Source: an uncultured Pelagibacteraceae bacterium
GTDB lineage: Bacteria > Pseudomonadota > Alphaproteobacteria > Pelagibacterales > AG-422-B15
NCBI GenBank assembly: GCA_902526565.1
Contig: CABZLP010000002.1
Coordinates: 1 to 38,190 of the forward strand
Direction: 5' to 3'
Length of the DNA stretch: 38,190 nt
Shown: piece by piece, positions 20,877 through 27,160 of the stretch
How positions within the stretch are numbered: the first letter of the stretch is position 1
Layout: every line of letters begins with the position of its first letter
Program-made: the position numbers and the translations under genes
Notes under the pieces: generated by a model
Told to the model about the DNA's origin: nothing
Databases searched by the model: none
What the model saw: the letters and a program-made list of their open reading frames with translations, nothing else

Positions 20877-20882
20877 TATAAT
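20877..20882 (+). promoter_or_regulatory. perfect -10 hexamer placed for a leaderless transcript
   Basis: TATAAT lies exactly 6 nt before the ATG at 20889, so transcription would be expected to start at or next to the A of the start codon. No Shine-Dalgarno-like sequence precedes the ATG, and the -35 region (AATAGTTT around 20853-20860) is poor. The same geometry occurs upstream of the gene at 23038. Confidence 0.45.
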
Positions 20883-20888
20883 TAACTT

Positions 20889-21812
20889 ATGTTTTCTCTA
20901 TTAGCTGAAAATCTTAATTTCGGGGAAGGACCTAGGTGGCATAATAATAAATTATGGTTTTCAGACTTTTACCAACATTCAGTAATGACGTTGGATCTTT
21001 CTGGCAAAATTGAAAAAATAGTTGAAATCCCTAACCAACCTTCTGGGTTAGGATGGTTGCCTAATGGGGACTTGCTTATTGTTTCAATGCTAGATCGAAA
21101 AATAATGAAATACAGCAACAATGAACTCTCACTTCACTCAGACTTATCTGAGTTAACGCCATTCAGATGTAATGACATGGTAGTGGATAAAGATGGAGAT
21201 GCTTATGTTGGAAACTTTGGCTCTTTGCATCATGCAAGAGATGTAAAACCAACGTGTCTTATTCATGTTGATCCACAAGGCAATGCAAAAGTTGCTGCAA
21301 AAAAATTAGATTTTCCAAATGGAACTGTAATTACTCCTGATGGGAAGAAAATGATTATTGGAGAGACCTATGCAGGAAGACTCACATCATTTGATATTGG
21401 CCTAGATAAACGCCTGAGTAATAGAAAAGTCTGGGCTAAAATGATGCCTACCTGGTACTACATTGGAGTGAGATTTGCTTTAGCAACTATTTATAAGCTA
21501 TTAAATTTGCAGGTTAAAGAGGGTTCCATTACACCTTTTCCAGTACCTGATGGCATATGCCTTGATGAAGACAATGGAGTGTGGGTTGCTTCCCCTACCA
21601 CATCTGAAGTTATAAGGTTTGAGGAAGGTGGAGTAATTACAGATAGATTAGCTACCCCTGACAGAGCTTATGCATGCATGCTTGGTGGGGATGATGGAAA
21701 AACATTATTTGTCATTACTGGTAAATCATCGATTCCTGAAGAAGCTCAAAGTGAGAAGAATGGTAAAATTTATACGACTCTCGTAAAGTTTGCACGCGCT
21801 GGCTATCCATAG
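20889..21812 (+). CDS. SMP-30/gluconolactonase/LRE family protein
   Basis: Six-bladed beta-propeller of the SMP-30 superfamily, whose members are metal-dependent lactonases or related hydrolases of sugar lactones and other small molecules. The 307 aa match the family. Expected metal-ligand regions are present: LNFGEGPRWHNNKLWFSD at about 9-26 (the glutamate at 13), RCNDMVVDKDGDAYVGNFG in the middle, DFPNGTVITPDGKK, and PDGICLDEDNGVWVA. There is no signal peptide, so it is cytoplasmic. Its stop overlaps the GTG start of the GST-like gene (TAGTG), so the two are cotranslated. The substrate cannot be inferred from the sequence. This subgroup often sits beside oxidoreductases and transferases, as here. 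Confidence 0.87.
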   Translation: MFSLLAENLNFGEGPRWHNNKLWFSDFYQHSVMTLDLSGKIEKIVEIPNQPSGLGWLPNGDLLIVSMLDRKIMKYSNNELSLHSDLSELTPFRCNDMVVDKDGDAYVGNFGSLHHARDVKPTCLIHVDPQGNAKVAAKKLDFPNGTVITPDGKKMIIGETYAGRLTSFDIGLDKRLSNRKVWAKMMPTWYYIGVRFALATIYKLLNLQVKEGSITPFPVPDGICLDEDNGVWVASPTTSEVIRFEEGGVITDRLATPDRAYACMLGGDDGKTLFVITGKSSIPEEAQSEKNGKIYTTLVKFARAGYP

Positions 21813-22432
21813 TGTCTAATTATATCTTATACGGTAGATCAGAAACAGGCTCTGATGTTGTTGAGTATTTATTCCACGAATTTAATATTGATTATAATTT
21901 TATTCATGTGGATGAAATAAATGTAAAAACAAATCAAGAAATTCTTAAGCATAACCCCTTGGGTCGGGTGCCAATGATTAAATTATCTAATGGTCAATAT
22001 ATGATCGAAAGTATGAATATAGTTTACCATTTAGTAAATAAATGTGGACGGCTTGCCCCAAAATCAAATTCAATTGAACGTGATAAATTTAATCAATTCA
22101 TGTCTTTTTTATCGTCATCTGTCTATCCAATAATTCTATTAATATACCACCCAGATCACTATACATCTAAAAATAGTGAGTCTGACTTAATACGTAAAGC
22201 TGAAGAAATTATAAATACCTATCTTAAATTTATTGATGCAAGTATGAATAAATATCTATGTGGAAATTATATCACTGCTGCAGATTACTATTTATACATG
22301 CTTCTTGCTTGGTTAGATGAAGATGGATATTTGAATGGCTATAAAAAAATAAATAGTTTTTTCAACAAAATGTCTAAGAATCATACAATACTAGCTGTGA
22401 AGAGGTTACAAAGTGAGAGAGAGAAAAAGTAG
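21812..22432 (+). CDS. glutathione S-transferase-like protein
   Basis: A 206-aa protein with the two-domain GST layout: a thioredoxin-like N-terminal half (about 1-80) with NPLGRVPMIKL and the cis-proline position, then MIESMNIVYHL, and an all-helical C-terminal half with NYITAADYYLYMLLAWLDEDG. Members conjugate or reduce substrates with glutathione, and many are uncharacterised. The GTG start at 21812 overlaps the preceding stop by 1 nt; no better ATG exists before the conserved YILYGR strand. The next gene starts 20 nt before its stop. Substrate unknown. Confidence 0.82.
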   Translation: MSNYILYGRSETGSDVVEYLFHEFNIDYNFIHVDEINVKTNQEILKHNPLGRVPMIKLSNGQYMIESMNIVYHLVNKCGRLAPKSNSIERDKFNQFMSFLSSSVYPIILLIYHPDHYTSKNSESDLIRKAEEIINTYLKFIDASMNKYLCGNYITAADYYLYMLLAWLDEDGYLNGYKKINSFFNKMSKNHTILAVKRLQSEREKK

Positions 22433-23000
22433 ACGGTTTTTTATTGTTTATGGGCATTACGACGATAACTCGTTCAATGCTGCCATTAAAAATACATTTA
22501 TTGAAAGCGCTGAAAAGGCAGGACATAGCGTTGATATAGTCGACCTTTATAAAGACAAATTTGACCCTGTTTATGCAGGCGGTAATCCAGGGCCAGATGT
22601 TCTTGACCACAGAAGTCGAATTGATGCAAGTGATACCATCGTTCTTATTGCACCAATTTGGAATTTTAGAATGCCAGCAATTCTAGAAGGTTGGATTGAT
22701 AAGGTATTAGCTCCACCATGGGCATTTACCTTTAAACAACTGGTTGGTAATTATGGATATCCTCAAGGCAATCTGGGTGACAAGAAAGCAATTATTTTTT
22801 GTACATATGGATCACCAAGATTGGCGATAACGACTTTCTTTTTAAATCTGCCGATAAGGCGTCTAAAAAGAGGAGTTTTTCATATCTGTGGCATTAAAAA
22901 TATACTCTATAAACGATATTTTGCTGTCCCTTTTGTATCAGAAAAGATAAGAAAGAAATTTCTCAAAGACGTTCAAGATACGGCAACATTATTTCAATAG
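22413..23000 (+). CDS. flavodoxin-fold NAD(P)H oxidoreductase (Flavodoxin_2 / MdaB-KefF type)
   Basis: A 195-aa flavodoxin-like protein related to NAD(P)H:quinone oxidoreductases such as MdaB and KefF. The FMN phosphate region reads YGHYDDNSFNAAIKNTF at about 14-30, and the flavin-contacting loop APIWNFRMPAILEGWIDKV lies near 80-98, followed by a GxYG-type turn (VGNYGYPQGN). The GTG start at 22413 overlaps the GST-like gene by 20 nt; AGAGG about 10 nt upstream is a plausible ribosome site. Two-electron reduction of quinones or electrophiles would fit its neighbour, a GST, but the actual substrate is unknown. Confidence 0.83.
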   Translation: MRERKSRRFFIVYGHYDDNSFNAAIKNTFIESAEKAGHSVDIVDLYKDKFDPVYAGGNPGPDVLDHRSRIDASDTIVLIAPIWNFRMPAILEGWIDKVLAPPWAFTFKQLVGNYGYPQGNLGDKKAIIFCTYGSPRLAITTFFLNLPIRRLKRGVFHICGIKNILYKRYFAVPFVSEKIRKKFLKDVQDTATLFQ

Positions 23001-23002
23001 AC

Positions 23003-23031
23003 TTGCTTTTTAATAATAATGAAACTATTTA
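23003..23031 (+). promoter_or_regulatory. candidate promoter giving a leaderless transcript
   Basis: TTGCTT (23003-23008) and TATTTA (23026-23031) are separated by 17 nt, and the ATG of the next gene begins 6 nt after the -10 hexamer. The start codon would therefore be at the 5' end of the RNA. No Shine-Dalgarno sequence is seen. The match is by eye. Confidence 0.4.
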
Positions 23032-23037
23032 ATTAGT

Positions 23038-23334
23038 ATGAATTTTATAAAAAAAATATGGTCCTCTATAATGGATCCAAATGTTAATCCGCTCAGCAAT
23101 ATTACTAATCTAAAAGTTAGACATATGGTTATGCAAATACTCGCATTTATGTGGAGTGGTGTGTTTTCTTTATACATAGTTGACAGTATTTTTGTCTTTG
23201 GAATAACCTCTATTGCTCACGTACTTTTTATTGCTGCAATCTTCATTACTGCTTTTGTTTTCAATACAGCAAAAAACAGACCTCAAATTTACGATTTAAA
23301 GTCCTTTAGAGGAAAAGATGGCGAGCATGATTAG
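23038..23334 (+). CDS. small membrane protein of unknown function
   Basis: A 98-aa protein I cannot assign to a family. It has two hydrophobic segments, at about 31-50 and 54-76, separated by a very short turn. The N-terminus (MNFIKKIWSSIMDPNVNPL) is amphipathic and partly basic, and the C-terminal tail is polar and charged (about 79-98). This predicts a hairpin in the inner membrane. It is followed after 2 nt by the cobalamin-binding-type gene, so the two probably share a transcript. A possible leaderless promoter precedes it. Confidence 0.7.
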   Translation: MNFIKKIWSSIMDPNVNPLSNITNLKVRHMVMQILAFMWSGVFSLYIVDSIFVFGITSIAHVLFIAAIFITAFVFNTAKNRPQIYDLKSFRGKDGEHD

Positions 23335-23336
23335 AT

Positions 23337-24206
23337 ATGATGCGCATTGCAAGCTTACTGCCTAGTGCTAGTGAAATAGTTTGTGATATTGGTCTAAAAG
23401 ATCATCTCGTTGCCATTAGTCATGAATGCAACTACCCCGAAAGCTTAAAAGAACTTAGTGTAATTACCCATTCTTCAATTCGTTCAAATCAGGATCAACG
23501 CGAAATTGACACACAGGTTAGAAAAAAGGTTCATAGCAAACTGCCTTTGTATGAAATTAATACTCAATTACTCAATGAATTAAAACCTGACGTTATAATA
23601 ACCCAAGGTCTCTGTGATGTATGCGCAATTTCAAGTAGTGAGATAGAGGTAGTTCTTAAAGGTACTCTGTGCACTTTGCCGTCATCAACTCAAATCATTT
23701 CATTAAATGGAAAATCGTTTAAAGAAATATGCTCAGAAATTCTCAAGCTAGGAGAACAATTAGATGCAGTAAAGAAAGCGAAACAACATGTTGATAAGGC
23801 TATAGCGAGAAGGGATGAACTGGATAGCTTGCCAAAATACTCTCGTAAAATTCTATCACTTGAATGGATTGATCCCTATTTTTCTGCAGGACACTGGGTA
23901 CCTGAACAAATTGAAATTGCCGGTTTTCGTTCTGCTATAGGTCAAAAAGGTGAGCATTCACGAGTAATCAGTATCGAAGAGATAATTGAATCAGATCCAG
24001 ATGATATAGCAGTAATCTGTTGTGGATATAAATTGCATGAAAATAAATCTTTTGCTGAAAAATTAAAAAATAACAAAGAAATTAATTTCTTAAGGCCATT
24101 TAAGACAAACAATATATATTCATTTGACTCAGATGCTTATTTCAGTCGTCCTACTACTAGACTTATTGAGGGTGCTCGGCAACTTAGGAATGCTGTATTA
24201 AGTTAA
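23337..24206 (+). CDS. cobalamin-binding-type (BtuF-like) periplasmic-binding-fold protein without signal peptide
   Basis: A 289-aa member of the BtuF/FepB-type (COG0614) substrate-binding family. It matches the subgroup usually annotated as cobalamin-binding protein: RIASLLPSASEIVCDIGL at the N-terminus, AISHECNYPE, and the cysteine motif QGLCDVCAISSSE. SLEWIDPYFSAGHWVPEQIE follows in the second lobe. There is no signal peptide or lipobox, unlike transporter-linked BtuF, and no ABC permease or ATPase is adjacent. It may be a cytoplasmic protein of unclear role; B12 binding is the family label, not shown here. The start could be either of two adjacent ATGs (23337 or 23340). Confidence 0.8.
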   Translation: MMRIASLLPSASEIVCDIGLKDHLVAISHECNYPESLKELSVITHSSIRSNQDQREIDTQVRKKVHSKLPLYEINTQLLNELKPDVIITQGLCDVCAISSSEIEVVLKGTLCTLPSSTQIISLNGKSFKEICSEILKLGEQLDAVKKAKQHVDKAIARRDELDSLPKYSRKILSLEWIDPYFSAGHWVPEQIEIAGFRSAIGQKGEHSRVISIEEIIESDPDDIAVICCGYKLHENKSFAEKLKNNKEINFLRPFKTNNIYSFDSDAYFSRPTTRLIEGARQLRNAVLS

Positions 24207-24247
24207 AAAATAGATTTAATCAAAAATTAATCTTAAAAAGTAAAATA

Positions 24248-24664
24248 TTAGATATATATTTTATCAGATAGTCCTATGATTAATATAATCGATGCCACTA
24301 GAGTAAATGCGTCGATCATAAGATCAGTTACTGAGTTCTTTGCGCCTGTTTCTGTATCAATGCCTTTGAGAAAAAAAATAGTATCATATATAGATAAAAT
24401 TAAACCTAGTAAGAATATTAGATTATAATAAGCCCACGCACCTTCAGGTCCACTTGGTCTAAATATTAAATAAATACCTATAAGAAAAAATGGTGTTATA
24501 AATGCGCCTAATACTCGAATAATATAAATACTGCTTTTATCCATATTAAACTCTTTAGCCATACCGTCTGGCGCAAAAAGAGCTCTAAAAGAAAAAACTC
24601 CAAATAATGCCGTCATCAATAAATGCAGAATAAGAAGGTAAATACTATTAAAATTTTCGATCAC
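24248..24664 (-). CDS. four-helix integral membrane protein of unknown function
   Basis: A 138-aa protein with four predicted membrane segments at about 8-28, 46-66, 77-97 and 113-135. Short loops carry a few charged residues, for example FAPDGMAKEFNMD between helices 1 and 2 and KGIDTETGAKN between helices 3 and 4. The size and helix count resemble DUF4345-like or DoxX-like small membrane proteins, but I see no diagnostic motif. It converges with the BtuF-like gene across a 41-bp gap. The upstream side holds the tmRNA/tRNA-like fragment at 24716. Confidence 0.72.
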   Translation of the reverse strand: MIENFNSIYLLILHLLMTALFGVFSFRALFAPDGMAKEFNMDKSSIYIIRVLGAFITPFFLIGIYLIFRPSGPEGAWAYYNLIFLLGLILSIYDTIFFLKGIDTETGAKNSVTDLMIDAFTLVASIILIIGLSDKIYI

Positions 24665-24715
24665 CCTATAAGCATAATACTAGAAGCAAATAAAAGCAAA
24701 TAAGCAATTTGTATG

Positions 24716-24750
24716 CGGTGGAGGTGACGGGACTCGAACACGTGTCCTTC
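24716..24750 (-). pseudogene. stranded 3'-end fragment of a tmRNA or tRNA gene
   Basis: On the minus strand the sequence reads GGAC, a T-arm-like stem-loop (ACGTG, TTCGAGT, CCCGT with one mismatch), CACCTCC, A, then CCG where CCA would be. The GGAC before the T-arm, a U at the position equivalent to 70 and the CTCCACC end resemble tmRNA 3' ends, which are recognised by alanyl-tRNA synthetase. The 5' half of an RNA gene is missing on both sides: upstream is plain AT-rich sequence, and downstream only 51 nt remain before the next gene. The fragment shares 16 identical bases (GTTCGAGTCCCGTCAC) with the nearby tRNA-Asp, but these are mostly T-arm consensus. It is most likely an old attachment-site remnant. 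Confidence 0.5.
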
Positions 24751-24786
24751 TATTGATTGAATATAAAAAAATAATGAAAAATAAAT

Positions 24787-26301
24787 TTATTTTTTTGATT
24801 CTTCTATCATCATAATGATATTTTCGTGAATCATTGTTGCTGTATCTGAGCCCAAAGATACTACCTCTCCATAAGTTTCTTCACTTTCTCCATAAATCCA
24901 TGGAGCTTCTTCATCCCACTCACTTTTTGGGATGATGTAACCAATAGAATCATTTGCTAAGTTCACCATCAAGTTCAATTTGTCTGGAAATTGACTTCGT
25001 AAATGCGGAACTTCTTGGGGCGCTATTACATAATCAGCGCCTTTAGGGTTTTCAATACCTCCAATAGCAATTTCTGGAAAAAGCTCTCCAGGAATTCCAG
25101 TAATAGATGCATCACCTATTTGTATGAATGCTACCTCACTTAGATAACGCATGAATGGTGGCCTCAGACTAAATTTAGTATCGGCGTCAATCACACCAAG
25201 CAAAGTGCCAAATGAGAGCATCAAGTTTTCTATGCCTAATTCTATTTCTAGTGATTGGACACTTAATGATGGCTTTGGAGAAGTCTTAAAATCACCTGCT
25301 TGAAAAGCATCTATGACACTATTTGCCAGGCTATAACCATATGCGCGAGCTTTAGAATGACTCGGCTTAGTGATCATTTTTTTTATAACAGGATCATAAA
25401 TTGGATCTGTTGGCCCTGACGTCATCAAGCCTCCTATATTTCCTGTAAGCCATAATGTGGTTCCGCCAAGTCCAGGTTTAATTAGCTTGTCATCATAATA
25501 AATTCCATTACTGACACCTCTTCTTAAGTAGCCCGCAACATCAGAAGTTATGTCTAAATTTTTATCCCATACAAGCTCAACATGAATTCCAAAATTGATC
25601 AAAGAGCCAATTATTGAGCCGTCAGGGCGATTGAATAAAATTGCCCTAATATCGTCGTCTATTACGATAGGTTTTCGTTTATCTTTAATGGGGGTAAGTG
25701 GATTAGTTGGAATTAAAGCTAAACTCATTTCTGCGGTCTCTAAGTTATCAATAGCCATTCCTAATGTGCTGATAAAATCTTTTTTAAGCCGCTTCATATA
25801 GTCATCGTTGACACCGCTTTTTAAAAAACTTGGACCCCAAAGACCTTGAGTATCCGGACCTTCATGGTTGTGTGTTGCATGCACCATAATGTAATCTAGA
25901 TCCCACTCGGCAGGAACATCCTCACGGACACTGAGAACAAATTTTCGCAGTAACCCTATTATATCTGCGCTTATGATACCTATCCGCGTCTGACCATCAT
26001 CTATTACAACGGCTACAGACATCAAATCATCTTTAATGCTTTGGGCGGCTCGTTTATTTTGAAAACCTGCCATCCATACCGCATCAAATTTGCCATTACC
26101 ATTTATATCAGTCCACTTATCAATATTTGGATCAAATTGAGCATCATTATTTATATCTTCCCATTCATCAATTAGATTAGGGGTGATCGGCATCTTAGCA
26201 AAGCCAACTTTAAATTCGCTTGCATGAAGTTGAGCAGTCAAAACTATGCCAAACATAATAAGGGCACAAAGAATATTTTTTATATAGCGGCAGTAAATCA
26301 T
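24787..26301 (-). CDS. secreted neutral/alkaline non-lysosomal ceramidase-like hydrolase
   Basis: A 504-aa exported protein. The N-terminus is a signal peptide (basic start, hydrophobic core about 9-24, cleavage near LHASEF). The mature part begins FKVGFAKMPITP, the start of the neutral ceramidase N-terminal domain, and HATHNHEGPDTQG at about 145-157 supplies the zinc-binding histidines of that family. The family cleaves N-acyl-sphingosine, but many bacterial members have unknown substrates. Between strands 1 and 2 are two calcium-loop-like repeats, WEDINNDAQFD and WTDINGNGKFD, as in some marine homologues. It lies alone between tRNA-Asp and the RNA-gene fragment at 24716. Confidence 0.85.
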   Translation of the reverse strand: MIYCRYIKNILCALIMFGIVLTAQLHASEFKVGFAKMPITPNLIDEWEDINNDAQFDPNIDKWTDINGNGKFDAVWMAGFQNKRAAQSIKDDLMSVAVVIDDGQTRIGIISADIIGLLRKFVLSVREDVPAEWDLDYIMVHATHNHEGPDTQGLWGPSFLKSGVNDDYMKRLKKDFISTLGMAIDNLETAEMSLALIPTNPLTPIKDKRKPIVIDDDIRAILFNRPDGSIIGSLINFGIHVELVWDKNLDITSDVAGYLRRGVSNGIYYDDKLIKPGLGGTTLWLTGNIGGLMTSGPTDPIYDPVIKKMITKPSHSKARAYGYSLANSVIDAFQAGDFKTSPKPSLSVQSLEIELGIENLMLSFGTLLGVIDADTKFSLRPPFMRYLSEVAFIQIGDASITGIPGELFPEIAIGGIENPKGADYVIAPQEVPHLRSQFPDKLNLMVNLANDSIGYIIPKSEWDEEAPWIYGESEETYGEVVSLGSDTATMIHENIIMMIEESKK

Positions 26302-26304
26302 TTC

Positions 26305-26323
26305 TGTTGACGTCTTGTTGACG
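26305..26323. repeat. tandem TGTTGACG repeat, 11-bp period
   Basis: TGTTGACG occurs at 26305-26312 and again at 26316-26323 on the plus strand. The spacing places both copies on the same face of the helix, immediately upstream of the ceramidase-like start codon (26301). Position and phasing fit an operator or another protein-binding site. No known regulator motif is recognised. Confidence 0.45.
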
Positions 26324-26335
26324 AAAATTAATCAA

Positions 26336-26362
26336 ACTGAGCAGGATTCAATCATGCTCAGT
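26336..26362 (-). terminator. 8-bp inverted repeat, possible terminator after tRNA-Asp
   Basis: ACTGAGCA (26336-26343) and TGCTCAGT (26355-26362) form a perfect 8-bp stem with an 11-nt loop. On the minus strand it is followed by TTTGATTAATTTT, an interrupted T-rich stretch. It lies about 90 nt beyond the tRNA-Asp 3' end and could end that transcript. It could also be an operator for the ceramidase-like gene. Confidence 0.4.
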
Positions 26363-26453
26363 AGTACAAGTTTAGCATAATAGTCTTACTATTTGCCAAA
26401 CATGATTCATTTTTCGTGGATGATAAAGCTTTCATTTAAAACTATTTTTCGTG

Positions 26454-26530
26454 TGGCGGGAGTGACGGGACTCGAACCCGCGACCTCCTGCGTGACAGGC
26501 AGGCGCTCTAACCAACTGAGCTACACCCCC
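26454..26530 (-). tRNA. tRNA-Asp (GUC)
   Basis: A complete 77-nt cloverleaf on the minus strand. The acceptor GGGGGTG pairs with CACTCCC (one G-U pair), the D-arm contains TAGCTCAGTTGGTTAGAGC, and the anticodon loop CTGTCAC holds GTC. The T-loop is TTCGAGT. The CCA end is encoded (26454-26456). It lies 8 nt downstream of tRNA-Val, and both are probably cotranscribed. Confidence 0.97.
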
Positions 26531-26538
26531 ACAAAAAG

Positions 26539-26614
26539 TGGTGGGCGATGACAGGTTCGAACTGCCGACATTCACGGTGTAAACGTGACGCTCTTCCAGC
26601 TGAGCTAATCGCCC
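26539..26614 (-). tRNA. tRNA-Val (UAC)
   Basis: A complete 76-nt cloverleaf on the minus strand. The acceptor GGGCGAT pairs with ATCGCCC, the anticodon loop contains TAC, the T-loop is TTCGAAC, and CCA is encoded at 26539-26541. It precedes tRNA-Asp. The order hupB, tRNA-Val, tRNA-Asp, often followed by nuo genes, is common in alphaproteobacteria. Confidence 0.97.
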
Positions 26615-26623
26615 GGAATGACT

Positions 26624-26651
26624 GTTATATATCTATTTTATATAAGGTAAA
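26624..26651 (-). promoter_or_regulatory. candidate promoter of the tRNA-Val/tRNA-Asp unit
   Basis: On the minus strand TTTACC (26646-26651) and TATAAC (26624-26629) are 16 nt apart, and the tRNA-Val 5' end lies 9 nt after the -10 hexamer. It begins just beyond the hupB terminator, so the tRNAs appear to have their own start. Confidence 0.45.
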
Positions 26652-26663
26652 ATGTAATTTATT

Positions 26664-26705
26664 AAAAAAATCCGACCATACAAAAACAATGTACGATCGG
26701 ATTTT
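26664..26705 (-). terminator. Rho-independent terminator of hupB
   Basis: On the minus strand AAAATCCGA pairs with TCGGATTTT. The stem continues inward with TCGTACA against TGTATGG, including two G-U pairs, closing on a 7-nt loop. The hairpin has about 16 bp and runs directly into seven Ts. It begins 26 nt after the hupB stop and clearly ends that transcript before tRNA-Val. Confidence 0.85.
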
Positions 26706-26731
26706 AAAATAATTTCGCAATTGGGTGAAAT

Positions 26732-27022
26732 TTACATTCCTCCGCCAGCGTTATTAACAGCCTCTTTCAAACCTTTACCAGCTGTAAATTTAGGTCTGGT
26801 TGATTGAGGTATTTGAATGACCTCATTGGTACGTGGATTTCGCCCCTGAGAAGCCTTTCTTATTGAAGTTTTGAATGTGCCAAAGCCTACCAATCTTACT
26901 TCGCCTCTTGCTTTTAGAACGTCTGTAATTTGGTCAAAAACGGCATTAACTGCCTTTTCTGAGTCTGATTTCTGCATACCAGTAACTTCAGCAACTTTTC
27001 CTATTAAGTCTTGTTTGTTCAT
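26732..27022 (-). CDS. hupB: HU family DNA-binding protein
   Basis: Nucleoid-associated, DNA-bending histone-like protein of 96 aa. The N-terminal helices read MNKQDLIGKVAEVTGM, and the DNA-binding arm contains FGTFKTSIRKASQGRNPRTNE with the conserved proline and basic residues. The frame is open three codons further to a GTG at 27031, but that GTG lies inside the ribosome site (AAGGTGGGG). The ATG at 27020-27022 gives the canonical HU start and is chosen. It lies downstream of lon with 138 nt between and ends in a strong terminator. Confidence 0.96.
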   Translation of the reverse strand: MNKQDLIGKVAEVTGMQKSDSEKAVNAVFDQITDVLKARGEVRLVGFGTFKTSIRKASQGRNPRTNEVIQIPQSTRPKFTAGKGLKEAVNNAGGGM

Positions 27023-27160
27023 AATCCCCACCTTTTCTAGGAGTTATTGATTCGTAATATAACTATGAGATCTGAAGTACTTTACATAGTCAAGAAAAAG
27101 CCCTGAAAAACTGGTAAAAATCAATTATTCGTGTTCAAGAAATTAGAATTAGTATCTTAA

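Larger units (their letters stand above)
20535..20888. other. 354-bp divergent intergenic region between nuoA and the SMP-30-like gene
   Basis: This is the only stretch over 300 bp without a convincing gene. It separates two divergent transcription units. The nuoA-proximal end has a candidate promoter (20569-20596), and the other end has a TATAAT at 20877-20882, directly before the plus-strand gene. Between them the sequence is AT-rich, with no clear hairpin, repeat or RNA family. A 21-codon frame starting at 20665 is hydrophobic but has no ribosome site and is not called. Confidence 0.7.

Noticed and set aside
24716..24790. A functional tRNA or complete tmRNA at the T-arm-like sequence.
   Set aside because: No D-arm, anticodon arm or 5' acceptor strand is found upstream, and only 51 nt remain before the next gene downstream, too little for a tmRNA coding piece. 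The T-stem has a mismatch and CCA is replaced by CCG.
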